A stretch of DNA of 64,000 nucleotides from Cryptomeria japonica (taxonomy: Eukaryota; Streptophyta; Pinopsida; Cupressales; Cupressaceae), in NCBI RefSeq assembly GCF_030272615.1, contig NC_081409.1:620150255-620214254 (forward strand). The letters run 5' to 3'. Under the pieces are notes generated by a model, which saw only the letters and a program-made list of their open reading frames with translations, was not told the DNA's origin and ran no database searches. Shown piece after piece: positions 1 through 12,100 of the stretch. The position numbers and the translations under genes were made by a program. Position 1 is the stretch's first letter. Each line of letters starts with the position of its first letter.

Positions 1-3000
1 GCATCTTTGAAAGCTCACTGCATAATGTCCTACTTCTAGGAGTAATAAGACTCCTAACTTCACAAACTCTCCCAATAATTTTCTCTCGATCATGGTTCAA
101 GTTTTTCATTTTCTCAAGTAGAGATATTACTTGATTCTCATGAATTCTGAATGATGTTGTCAGGGAATCAACTGACTGAGATATGCGTTCAAGCTCATTC
201 TCATGCATCCTAGACCTCTTCTCAATATCTGTAGTGAACTTGTGCAAGGATAGACATTATTTGTACAAATTCCCGCCTTTGGACAATGCATCTTGCATGC
301 TCATTACACATTCTCCTAATGTGGCTATATCTTTGGCAATCATCCTTTTCAAATTTCAAAGCCTTTTTGCATTAAATTCATTATGGACTTTTTCCTCAGC
401 TGACCTTTCAAAAGACTCAAAATGTTTGTCTAAAAAATTAATCAAACTCTGCAATTTCCCAGATGGAGTGTCTGAAATATTCTTTTGAAACAAGGGCATC
501 AACTTTTCAAAAACACCGGTTGTCATATTCAGCAATATATTGTCCTTAATATGGTAATTCAAAAGGTCTTTGTTAGCTTTGGCTTGTGCAAACAATGCAA
601 GTTAAAGCTTTTGAATTGGGGAGAAAGAATCCAGGTTGATTGTACCTTGAATGAATTCTAGATCACCAATGACCTTCTTTCCCTTTACTTTCTCAGTAGT
701 GTCCTTTGCTTCAGTCTTGACTTCAACCTTGACCTTCAGTTTCTCTTCTCAGGAACTAGAGGGTCAACAACTGGAGGATTCTCAACCTTGTCCTTCCCTT
801 CCTCTTCTTTTCCCTAGTACTCTTCTCCAAATTCTCCTTGCACACTCACCTCTGCATGGACTTATAGAATAGAAGAATCATCTATTGTTGGCTCGGCTTC
901 CGGATGGACTTGAGATGTTATGTCCTGATCTTCTGGATGAACTTCATCTTGCCTTTTAGCCCTATTGACCTCGTACTGATTATCTAACAAAACTTTTGTC
1001 AAAATCTTTTTTAGTCTCCTTGGAAACTTCATCTATCTTCCCTAACATGATTTTTTTCACCTTGTTTTTACTCCTAAATTTTTTCTTTGTGAGTTTGAGA
1101 AATCTATCTACCTCTTATGTAGTAATGACTGAACATAAGTTAACCAACACATATTCCTTTAGTCTCTCATCTTCCTCATTAGTCATTTGTCTTCTAGCAT
1201 CCAAAATGTTATGCAAGCTCTTGGGTATGACTAACATTAGTTTAATCAATTCTTTACTATACACATTTATGTATTCTACATTAGCCTCTTCTAATGTTCT
1301 CTTACATGATTCATCAAAATTGTCATACCACTCAGATAGTGGTTTCAAGTTCTCATTCTTAACAACTTCATTAACAATCTGTTATGATGTTATAGGTGGA
1401 ACAATAGTAATTTTTTCTTGTTTCAAAGCTTCCTCAAACTGAGATTCCTCAGAATTCTTACCAGATCTTGTTCTATTGGTAGGCTTCTCCTTTGAGATCT
1501 TGGTGACTTTTGGGGTATGGGCCTTTACTTCCTTCGCAGCTTCATCGGATTCATAATCTTCTACATTCACAGTCACAAATCTGACTATCTTCCTCTTCTT
1601 TTCATCACTAGATGGCTTGACTAAAGATTTAGGTTTGCTTGTTGACTTTGCAGGACCGAAGGAGGGACTCTGACTTTCCTTGTCTTAGGCTTAGGCACTT
1701 CCAGTTTTGATTCCTTCTTCACGGACTGCTCCTTGGAGAGAATATTTTTTGCTCTAGCTTTTCAAACAGCTTCCTTGGTTATTCTCATACTTTCTGCAAA
1801 AGCCTTTACTTCTTTCTGAACGTTCTTTTGATTCACGGGTTTCTTAAATTGTTGATGAAGTTTTGAACTTTTCTCCTTGAATGTTCTAAATCTTTCCTCA
1901 TTGGGATCCACTGGTTTGCTCAACATATGTTGTGTATACAGTTCCAAAAAAATTTCTTCAAACTCATAGCCCATAAGCATGATCCATATGGTGTTAGGCT
2001 CTACAGCTTCCATCAAACAATACTCAGTATCTACCATGATACAGATGTAGGCTTGATATTTCTCTACAATAGACTTAGGTATCCTTTACCTTTCATGCAT
2101 TTCCTTTTGGAAGCTCTTGAAATAACCCCATAGGTTCTTGCTTCGCACCTTGGAGTCACCAGAATTGTATAAGTGTTCTCAGATTTGAACTCCTACAGGT
2201 CTATCAAATGCCCATTCCACTGGACCAACACCCATAACCTCTTTCATACAGTAGAAAAATAGACATAGAAGCAGTGTTTCAAATTTGAAAGGATGTTTCT
2301 TGTTTTCTTTGATCTTCTTAATATTCTTGATAAGCTCACTCTAGAGTAATTCACAAAGATCGTATTTCTTCTCCTCTCTCATCATCGCGTATGTGGCATA
2401 AATGGCAGTACCAAAAATAGAATTTTCTCTGCTAGAAAAATAGATTTTGTACCCAATGACCATTGATGCAAACCTAATATTGTGTTCCAAAATGTCATTA
2501 ATTGTCATTGTTCATTTGTCAAATTTTGATCCTATTGCATTGATCATAATTTCATTCTTCACAACTTTTACGGATGATAGTTCTCTAGTTGCACATAATC
2601 TTGTTACAACCTGAATGATTGTCTTAGAGATTTTGTGGGGCTTATCCAACCAAAAAAATTCATCATGAACTCGGCTCAAGATGTATCAGATCCATTCTTA
2701 TACATAAAACATCATAAATCTAACAAACTACGCAAAACCCTTGTTCTCCAATTCTTGAAATTTCAGTTTCAATACTGAACTCTTGTCTGCAAGTTAATTG
2801 TTATACAGATTCAACATTTGTGTGCTACCCAATTCCTCAATGGGGAAATGCGTATATACCCTAATATCTTCAATATGCAGCACTTTGTAGGGCACTGAGG
2901 AAAATGCGCTCTCAGGATCATCTGCCATCGAAATGAATGGATGAATCTTGAAGTTTGGACGTAGACGCTCAGTGATTTCAACAACCAAAGGAGTTGCAAT

Positions 3001-3015
3001 ACCAGAGACAGCCAT
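1..3015 (-). pseudogene. Element I ORF2: conserved protein of unknown function
   Basis: The frame starts at ATG 3013-3015 (MAVSGIATPL) and continues with stops and shifts to the window edge. It aligns block by block with ORF2 of element II. Near 2890-2800, VLHIEDIRVY...IEELGS matches GVIVEEGISDY...IEDLGS. Around 2470-2180, FASMVIGYKIYFSSR, YAMMREEKKYDLC, LIKNIKKIKE, FKFETLLLCLFFY, MGVGPVEW and D-PVGVQI match YACMVIGYRTFSTSR, YRMIKEDASFELC, LLNLKSIKQ, FKFGQLLVGLFFY, PGVGDVxW and D-LVTKQI. Around 2040-1930, CLMEAVEP...MGYE...PVDP matches CIMEVVEP...MGYE...PLDP. A Lys-rich linker and a coiled-coil C-terminus follow. I do not recognise the domain; it is not RT, IN, RNase H or protease. Confidence 0.7.
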
Positions 3016-3402
3016 CTTATAGAATTGAAATTTCAAACTTCAACTAAAAGGGGTTTCACTATTAAATACCTTTCAGCCGGATACAAGACCGCACACCAAA
3101 TCTGGATATCGCTTCGGAATCTTTGCAAATTTTCCTTAAACTTTTCTCTTCTACTCATCTGTGTCATATGCAAGGTGAGAAATGAATGGATATTTTGCCT
3201 TTTCACTACAATAAATGCACTTAACCCTAATACTTTCGAATATTCTCCATTTTATAGTGATCTTCTATGGACCTTCAAACTCTTCCAAAAATCTGCAATC
3301 ATCATATATACCTTTGTAACCTATCGAAATCAGGCACAGATTTATAGATAGGGAATTTGAAACATTTCCATGAAAGCTTCCCCCAAGGCTAGATTCCTTA
3401 GC

Positions 3403-4553
3403 TTAGTTGTCGGATAAGGTTCCAGCACCGGAATCTAGTGTGGACCCATTTCTTGCCTCAAATTCACTCTTCCTAGCCCATTTCTTCTTGTATTGGTCTC
3501 TAATTTCTTCAACCTTCTCTTTGACCTTATCATCGGATTTGTTCTTGTCTTTCAGAGTATTCTTGATCACATTCTTGCTTCTACAGAATTTAGCAATGTG
3601 ACCAGATTTGTTATAAGAATAGAAAACAATGTTGTTTCTCTAATTAGGCCTGAAATTGTTTTGATTTCCCTTTGATCTGCATTGATTAGCAATATGTCCA
3701 AATCTTCTGCAAGCATAACATCTTATATTTCTCCTATTTGTCATACTTCTACATTCAAATGACTTATGCCCATATTTATTGCAATTGAAACAATGTCCAG
3801 AGAATGATGAATTATCCTGATTAGCTCTACTTCTGCATTGACTTCCATATGACCAAATTTGTTGCAAACAAATCATTTGCCATTGAATTTATAAGCATTA
3901 GATTTTCTTACTAGAGATCTCTTATTCTTAGTATTTCTTTTCCCAAATCCAAATCTTTCTCCTTTCTCAAATCCAAGTCCTCCCATATCACCTTTATTCT
4001 TCTCACTTTGTAGCATTTTGTCTAGCTTAGCTGAGCTAGCATTGAATTTTTCTTTGTACTCATTAGCAATGGTAAGTTCGTCTCTCAGAATTATGATCTG
4101 TCTTTCAAGTTCTTGTTCATTGTTTTTGGATTGTAACAATTCAAGCTTCAATAGGTCATTTTCATGATTTAGTCTGCAACGTTCATTAGATCTATCTTTT
4201 AGTGACTGAGTCAAGCTTTCTTCATTCTCCTTCTTGTCTTCAATTTCCTTTGTCAATTTCATCATGATGGCTTCCATCTCATTCTTTTGAAGTGTGTTAA
4301 CTCTAGCAAGTCTTTCACACTCTTTTGTCCTTTATTTCAGGGCTTCTTCATCAATGCTTTGACTTTCTCTCTCCTGAAGTTGATCAACAAGATCTTTTCT
4401 CTTTTCCTTGGACCTACTCATTTGTTCCTTTAATGTTTGAATGAAACTTTCAGCATCCTTGAGATTTGTTTTCAATTCTCATACTTTGGCTTTGGACTAG
4501 TCAAGATCATCAAGTGCAACAAGCAGTTGTTGTCTAAGACCACTGGAATCCAT
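3403..4553 (-). pseudogene. Element I ORF1: gag-like, coiled coil plus CCHC zinc knuckles
   Basis: The frame starts MDSSGLRQQLL and, apart from stops and at least one frame change, runs about 380 codons to a TAA at 3403-3405. The first two thirds are Glu/Lys/Leu-rich and coiled-coil-like. Then come zinc knuckles: CFNCNKYGHKSFEC (3751-3792), CYACRRFGHIANQC (3679-3720), a relic before them (FVCNKFGHM) and a fourth that has lost its first cysteines (FYSYNKSGHIAKFC, near 3580-3624). CX2CX4HX4C knuckles are the nucleic-acid-binding signature of retroelement Gag. The tail is charged and has a W+KK motif, as in element II ORF1. It would package element RNA if intact, but stops make it non-functional here. 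Confidence 0.75.
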
Positions 4554-4606
4554 TAAGACACCTTCTCGGATCTCCCTCAAGCTATTAGGCTCCTTCTGAG
4601 GAGCTA

Positions 4607-4619
4607 GGATCTGATACCA
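4607..4619 (-). other. Primer-binding site of element I
   Basis: The minus strand reads TGGTATCAGATCC two bases inside the LTR end. This is the initiator-tRNA-Met-complementary motif typical of plant LTR elements (TGGTATCAGAGCC), with a changed 3' portion. It fixes the element orientation as minus. Confidence 0.8.
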
Positions 4620-4621
4620 AT

Positions 4622-5741
4622 TGTTGGAATCAAGGGAACTAAGAGGGGGGGTGAATCAGTGTTCAGCAAATTTAACTTTAATAACCTGACCTAAATACCA
4701 CTTTATGCAAATGAAGAAAAGTAAGTGCAGAAACACAAAGCCAAAACAATAACACCACAACACCAAGATTTTTATGTGGAAACCTAGTTAAGGAAAAAAC
4801 CACAGTGGGATTGAGACCCACAATATTATAATATTGTGATCAAGAGTATAATAATATTACATAGGGGAATGCACATGCATTCAGGCACACTGCCTGGAGC
4901 TCACTGTTTAATTACAAAGAGAGGGCTACAACCCTTGGAGGACTCATTGTCCTAAAAGTGATTACAAATGATAATTAATTGTCTGAACTGATGAATATCA
5001 TTTACTAATGCGAAAATGCAGTTTTGGTTAAGCACAAATAGTCTTCTTCTACTGATCCGGTTCATTACTCTGTTCTGCTCTGCTTTATCATATACCGGAT
5101 CAGAAATATCTCAATCGCGCATGTGAAATTGTGCACCATCACTTATACACACTTATTACATCACCATTAACATTCGCATCATACCAAATAATCATATCAA
5201 TCGGACTAATATATTTGAACTATCAAATTAAATCAATTTCATGTCAGCCAAAAGACCGCATAACACGCAACATGAAACATGTTACACAAGTCGGCTTAAA
5301 TCGGTCCAAAAATAACTAAGTGGACCAAAACAATATGTCCATGTATTTTCCATATGTCAGCTCATCGACCTCAAACATGCAAACAACCACCAAAATTACT
5401 CTGCATGACGAATCTTCACATGCTATTGCAGCAAAACACTGTCTACCGGAAAAACCGTCTACTGGATCTCTAAACCAACACCAAACTTAACACTGGTGAC
5501 CACAAAAATGGAATAAGGTTTATTCATATCCACAATACATCTCCCAGATCCGCAAAGAAAAATACTCAACCAAGATAATTCATTGACCACCAAATTGCAT
5601 ACTCTACCGAATACACTGTTCTTCTTACCGCACCTCATAGAACCTCAAGAAATTTTTTGGAATGAATGAATCATGAGCTACAGATTGGATATTTGACTTG
5701 AGTTACCCTCAATGACAACAATGCAGTGTCATTTGCCAACA
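4622..5741 (-). repeat. 5' LTR of element I
   Basis: On the minus strand this segment starts TGTTGGCAAATG and ends GATTCCAACA, directly before the primer-binding site. Its 1120-bp length matches the 1105-1107-bp LTRs of element II. Both begin TGTTGGCA and share TTGTCATTGA soon after, and both carry a C-rich tract followed by CTCTTAGT near the 3' end. The start was chosen from the TGTTGGC match and is less certain than the end. Confidence 0.65.
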
Positions 5742-8700
5742 CAAATAATGTAACATTAGAAGAGCATGAAGCTAAGAATGAAAAAATAAGAGAAGAAATT
5801 AAGCAACTTCGTGAAGCAAGGAAATTGAATACCATAGAAGAAGAGGTGCCAATTGAAGAGGAACATGAAACATCCATCAATCTAAGAGAGACGGAATTGG
5901 CCACACAAAGGTAATGGATGCAAAACCTTCATGCAATTAGACAATTAAATCCTAAGGTTGAGAGCATCTCATCTACCACAATTCCAGTTAAAGGCACACC
6001 ATCTCTTACAACTCAATTTGAGGGCACGCCATCTCTTACATCTCAAGTTGAAAGCACATCATCTCTTACATCTCACATTCCATGCACACCATTGGCATCT
6101 ACAACATCTCATATTGAATGCACTCCCTCTATGACATCTCACGTTGCAAGTACATCATGATTGATATCAAGTATTGGAGTTACACCATATTATACACCTC
6201 AATTTCAAGGTATGTCATCATTTTCATCTCCGGTTGAAGGTATGTCATATATCCCTAATGTTGTTGACATTTTTAATGTTGAGGCATCTCAAATTTTGAG
6301 AACAGCTCCTAGAGTTTTGCATAGAAATCCTAAGTATTTGATTGATATTGATGCTAAAGTTTTGAAACCAATGGTTGATAAGATTCCAAAGTGGACTTGT
6401 CAAAGACATGCTAACTAGATATGGAAATTATTTGTTGAGCCTTTAAATGAGACAGGAAGATGTCAACTATTTGTTGAAATATTGATTAATCTAAAATTTA
6501 GGCCCATAATGAAGATTCTTGGGCTAAGAACATTGAGTGAATCAAGTGACAAATCTATTGTGAAGAATCTAATGAGTGCATATGATAGTGTGGGTTCTAA
6601 CTCACACACAAAATATAGTAATGCAACATGACATGTCATTACATAAACAATAGTAAGCACTCAAACTAAGAAAGCCCACCCTATTAGGAAAAAAAGTAAA
6701 GCATTGAAGATAAGTATACAAACTATAATCAGATCTATGGGAAGGCATAAAAGATAGAAGGATCCAAATAACAATGAGTTATGGGCATTCTTCGGTAGAC
6801 TACCGCAAAAAGATAAAGCAATTCTTGAAGCCTTGAGATCCCTAATTGAAGATTTTTGGAAGAATAATAGAAGGGTCTCTCCAAATCAAAGAGATGTTCT
6901 AAGAAGGAGGATTGGTATTAATATCCATGATCCACATCCAAAACATTTTTTGGATATGAATCAAACACAATTTTTTGCCAAGTTTTAACACATTCTTTGA
7001 CATAGTAAATCCTTTTTTATGTCAAAATAAATCACACGTGCACAACTTGTCATTGTAGAGTACATATTGAATTTTCTAACCATTATGATATTTATCAACA
7101 TATATGTATAGATTTGCATGCTAACAATGTTTTGCAGGAATGTAACATAAATGGTCCACCGACATCTTTAAGGGAATTCATATCTACCATCTTATGTGAA
7201 AGAGTAGATGATCAACTATATTACAATAAGTGTTTCTTGGATGGCGCATGTGTTCATTGTGCTGGCTTGAAACATTTACAAATTTGTCAACATATGGAGA
7301 GTACACATGCAATTGGAAATGAATTAGTGAAATTTGGAAAATATAAGATGGTGACCTACATGCTAAAATACGGCAAAGAAGCAAAAAGGTGTGAATTGGT
7401 TAGTGACAAGATTCCAGTGTATCAATTTATGGGCATCTTCCGTGAGGATATAGTGTATGATTATGCAAGGCATAACCATCGAGCTTGATGGTTGGACTCA
7501 TAATTCAAGTTATGAAAGAACACATTTCCACTTGATACAATCATTTTAGTTGTTAACTTTGCAGAGAACTACACACTGCAACTACAAAATGAGGTGCAAT
7601 CACAATATTACAACTCCACGCAAGTTGCTATATTTGTGCATATGGCATTCATTCATGCACATGATAGTATGGAGGAGGATAGGAAGATATTGAGGGAGTA
7701 TAATTTTTACATCAGCAATGATCGCACACACTCTACAAAGTTTGTGCAAGGTTTTCAGATATTCTACCATAATTTGGCTAGCAGGAGCATATCATTTTGT
7801 TAATGTATCATATGGTTAGATAATTGTTCATCACAATTCAATAACTCTCGGATGTTTTATTGGTTTAGTAGGATGCATAAGTTGACTGGTGTTTAGCATA
7901 TGTAGAATTTCTCTGAGGTTGGGCATGGAAAGGGAGAGCATGATGGTACAGGAGCATGTATTAAAGGAGCTTTAGCATGAGAAGAGTTAAAGTACAAAGA
8001 TAACGCAAACTTGAAAGAAGCAAAATCAATTTTTTAGTGGTGCAATGCTACAATGGGTTCAGATAACAAAGATAAGTCTTCAGTTCATAAAAAAAAAATC
8101 ATTGGTAGATGATACTAACATTGAAACCTTCAAGGATTGTTGTACATTGATAGGATCGAGTGAGCTACACTCTTTTTGAAGCTCTAATGAAATTTCATAG
8201 ACTATCCATACGTAATGGATGGAATTTCAGTGTTCTTCATGTAGAGATGGTTCCTAGAATGAGTGTGAGTCAAAGGAGTGGGTGGAAAAATGGTGTATGA
8301 GGCCTCTAATCCCACTTGAGACATATCGACCTCCGAGTGCACTACAACTCACACAGATGGAAGCATTAGTTGACTTTGACTGTGTGTCAGATTTAGTCCA
8401 ACCAGGTAAATTATCCACATGCACAATATACTTCAATATTTTACCTTAATTGTTTGCTAAATCCATCTCATTTTATCATTGCAAGGCATGTTTATGTAGT
8501 TGTTGCAGTTAAAGACAATTAAGAAGGAACAAATTATTATTTGTGTTGGTGTGTGGAGGCAAAAAATAAATTGGATGGCCATGTGGTAGATGGAGAAGAT
8601 ATTGAGTACCCTATAGGATAGGTTATTGTTACTGGTACATGGCTTAGAAGGTACCCAGTGAAGAATTCTAACTTGTGTTTGTTCGAGGACTTCAAGACAC

Positions 8701-8870
8701 ATAGGAAGATTCTTCATTATTCTAACCTTTTTGTAGCATCAAATGTTCTATTGATCAAATATGGAGGCAGACCACTAAACAAGAACCTATAGAAGGTTTG
8801 TGAGTCTGACCATGAGGCAATGCCAGACACAATAAAGAGTAGAGTGGATCCAGAAGGTTCATTGGATTAA
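5742..8870 (+). pseudogene. Decayed transposon-like gene with WSDGC-type and HGKGEHDG blocks
   Basis: Coding blocks follow one another with stops and shifts. A charged coiled N-terminus (5745-5910) is followed by a Ser/Thr repeat. Next come a basic region with SPNQRDVLRRRIG and HFLDMNQTQFFAKF (about 6880-6987), a Cys/His block TCHCRVHIEFSNHYDIY (about 7040-7090), and CxxC-type pairs in DGACVHCAGLKHLQIC (about 7240-7290). Then FAENYTLQLQ (about 7560), EYNFYISNDRTHSTKFVQ (about 7700), WLDNCSSQF (about 7810) and VGHGKGEHDGTGACIKGAL (about 7915-7975) appear. A C-terminal block YYLCWCVEAKNKLDG follows near 8535. From memory, plant uncharacterised proteins carry a similar series with WSDGC...QFK and GHGKGEHDGAGA. 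The invariant acidic residues suggest a nuclease-type transposase, but that is inference. Element I truncates its 5' end. Promoter and start are outside the window. Confidence 0.5.
5985..6150 (+). repeat. Coding minisatellite, ~30-bp unit
   Basis: About five imperfect units of roughly 30 bp encode variants of (G/S)TPSLTSQVE, giving a Ser/Thr-rich linker between the coiled N-terminus and the rest of the pseudogene at 5742-8870. The repeat is in frame with that gene. Confidence 0.6.
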
Positions 8871-9169
8871 ATTTAAATGCAAAATATAGTAATCCCAATC
8901 ATATTTGGATATATGTACATGTGACTCGTATTTTTGAATGTATCAAATACTTGAGGCATTGTAATATTAAATATTTTTACGATATACTTATGTGTAATAT
9001 ATTTTTTCTTTCTAATGATTGAGATACTTGGTGTTACAATTGAGGTGTGATTATTTTAATAAAATCTAAAAATGGTGTATTGTAATAATGTTCCATGATT
9101 TGTCACTTTTTTGCCCAAACTTCCTTAATGAACTTGATAAATAAGCCTAAAACTCATCATATAACTTTA
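8871..9169. other. AT-rich stretch, no gene seen
   Basis: This stretch lies between the pseudogene and the satellite array. It has low-complexity AT-rich sequence and a degraded edge of the first satellite unit from about 9100. No supported coding frame or RNA was seen. Confidence 0.5.
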
Positions 9170-12100
9170 ATTTTACTCATCGTGGCACCAAATCATCAAC
9201 GTGTATGTGTCTAGGTGGTCGGGTTTACATTAGGAATGTCTTTTTTTTGCTTGACAACTCGTCTGATTGATCGGAGCCACACCCTACTAGCAAAATCCCT
9301 AAAGTGCTCAAAGTGTGAAAAATTGTTTGAATTCAACGTCACATTTCTCAACACTTGTGAGATACACAAATGATCCATTTGATCCTACGATCTTGTGAGA
9401 TACCATCAAAAATATCTCATTTTTTGAAGACTTGAATCCAATTGCTCGTAGCGACACTTTTTTGTTTGAAACAAAAAGCGTCAAATGAGTTCAATAAAAA
9501 GTTGCACTATACCCTAACTTTCAATTCGCTCGTTGTGGTACCAAACCATCAATGCATACACATATAGGTGGTCAAGTTTACACTAGGAATGTCTTTGTTT
9601 CACTCACCAACTCATCTGATTGATCCGAGCCACACCCTATTGGCAAAATCCCTAAAGTGCTCAAAGTGTGGAAAATTATCAAAATCTGGTGTCGTGTTTC
9701 TCGGTGCCCATGAGACACATGAACGGGTCTTGAGATGCCAACCTAAAAAACATCTCTCAATTTTTTAAGACTTGGATCCAATTACCCATGGCGACACTTT
9801 TTCATTTGCGACAAAAAGCATCAGATGAGTTCAATGAAAACTTGCACAATGCCCTAACTTTCAATCGGCTCATTGTGGCACTGAACCGTTAGCTTGTACA
9901 TGTCCCTATGGCTAGGTTTATGCTAGGAATGCCTTTTTTTTTCTCTCCAACTCACCTGATTGATCCGGGCCACACCCTACCAACAAAATCCCTAAAGTGC
10001 TTAGTGTGAAAAATAGTCAACATTTGGCATCGCCTTTCTTAGCACCTGTGAGACACATGAACGATTTGTTTGATCCTACAGGGTTGTGAGATTCCACTCT
10101 TCAAAAACCTCTCTTGTTTTTTAAAGACTTGCATCTAATTTCCTATAGCAACACTTTTTCGTTTGTGACAAAAAGTGTAAAATGAGTTTAATGAAAAGTT
10201 GCACTATGCCCTAACTTTCAATCCACTTGTCATGGCACTGAATTGTCGGTGCGTTCTTGTCTAGGTGGTTGGGTTTATGCTAGGAATGCCTTTGTTTCAC
10301 TTGCCAACTTTCTCGATCGATCCGGGCCAAACCCTACAGACAAAATCCCTAAAGTGCTCAAAGTGTAAAAAATTGTCAAAATTTGGCATCGCACTTCTTG
10401 GCACCCATGAGACACACGAATGAGCCATCTGATTCTATGGGGTCATGAGATGCCACTCTTTGAGAATTTCTCCCAGTTTTTTAATATGGATCCAGATTCT
10501 CATAATGACACTTTTTCATTTGTGACAAAAAGTGTAAAATGAGTTCAATGAAAAGTTGCATTATGCCCTAACTTTCAATCCGCTCATCATGGCACCAAAC
10601 CATTAGTGCGTACATGTTCAATTGGCTGATTTTATGTTAGGAATGCCTTTTTTTCGCTCACCTGATCAATCTGGGCCACATCCTACCAACAAAATCCCCA
10701 AAGTGTGAAAACTTGTTGAAATTCGGCAATCCTGTTTCTTGATGCCCGTGAGACAGATGATCGAACCATCTGATCCTACTGGTCGTTAGATGCCACTCTA
10801 CAAAAAACTCTCTCAATTTTTAAAGACTGGGATCCAATTACCCCTGGCGACGCTTTTTCGTTTGCAACAAAAAGTGTAAAATGAGTTCAATTAAAAGTTG
10901 CACAACGCCCTAACTTTCAATCCACTCATCGTGGCACCAAACCGTCAACTTGTATGTGTCTCGGTGGTTAGGTTTATAGTAGGAATGCCTTTTTTTCCCA
11001 CCAAATTTCTCAATTGATCGAGGCAACACCCTACCAACCATCTCGCTTAAGTGCTCAAAGTGTGAAAAATTGTAACTTCGGCGACATGTTTCTTAGCGCT
11101 CGTGAGACATACGAATGATTTGTTTGATTCTACAAAGTCATATTATGACACTCTATAGAAACCTCTCATTTTTTGAAGACTCTCATCCATTTTCCTATGC
11201 CAACACTTTCTTGGTTGTGACAAAAAGTGTAAAATGAGGTAAATGAAAAGTTGCACAATGCCCTAAATTTCAATCCACTTGGCATGGCACCGAACTATTA
11301 GCTCCTATGCATATGTGTGGTTGGTTTTATGCTAGGCATGCCTTTTTTTCTCTCTCCAACTCGCCTGATCAATCTGAGACACACCCTACTGGTCATCTCG
11401 CTTAAGTGCTCAAAGTGTGAAAAATTGTCAAACTTCGACGATGTGTTTCTCAATGCCCATGAGACATACAAATAAGATATTTGATCCTACGGGGTTGTGT
11501 TACAAAAATCTTCAAAAATATCTCTCATTTTTTGATGACACGCATCCAATTGCCCATGTCAACACTTTCTCGATTGCAGCAAAAATGTAAAATGAGTTCA
11601 ATGAAAAGTTGTTGAGCACCCTAACTTTTAATCTGCTCGTCGTGACACCAAACTGTCATATCATTCATGTTCATTTGGTCATGTATATGCTATTCATGCT
11701 TCTTTTTTTCTTGCCAAATTTTCTAATTGATATGGGCCACGCCCTACCAGCCATCTCGCTTAAATGCTCAAAGTGTGAAAAATTGTCAAACTTCGACAAC
11801 GTATTTCTCAGCGCCCATGAGATATACAAATGATCCATTTGATCCTATGAGATATTGTTATGACACTCTAAAAAAACCTCTCTCATTTTTTGAATAATCG
11901 CATCCATTTGCTTGTCCCAACACTTTCTCAATTGTGAGAAAAAGTGTAAAATGAGTTCAATGAAAAGTTGCACAACGCCCTAACTTTCTATCCACTCGTC
12001 ATGGCACCTAATCGTCATCTTGTACACATGTGTGTGTCCAGTTTTGCATTAGGCATTCCTTCATTTCACTCTCCAACTCGCCCAATCAATCTGAGCCACA

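Larger units (their letters stand above)
1..5741 (-). mobile_element. Non-autonomous LTR retrotransposon, element I (cut by window start)
   Basis: Read on the minus strand the order is 5' LTR (5741-4622), primer-binding site, ORF1 with coiled coil and zinc knuckles, a gap of about 390 bp, then ORF2 running off the window at base 1. The same order and spacing occur in element II (16898-24467). No reverse transcriptase, integrase, RNase H or protease is visible in the internal region, so mobility would need enzymes from another element. The 3' LTR and second TSD copy lie outside the window; the 5-bp flank next to the 5' LTR is CAAAT (5742-5746). Many stops and frameshifts show it is old. It interrupts the coding frame of the pseudogene beginning at 5742. 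Confidence 0.8.

Noticed and set aside
4840-5480. Host gene or promoter in the segment between ORF1 of element I and the next pseudogene
   Set aside because: It is explained by the LTR of element I, whose length and ends match the LTRs of element II.
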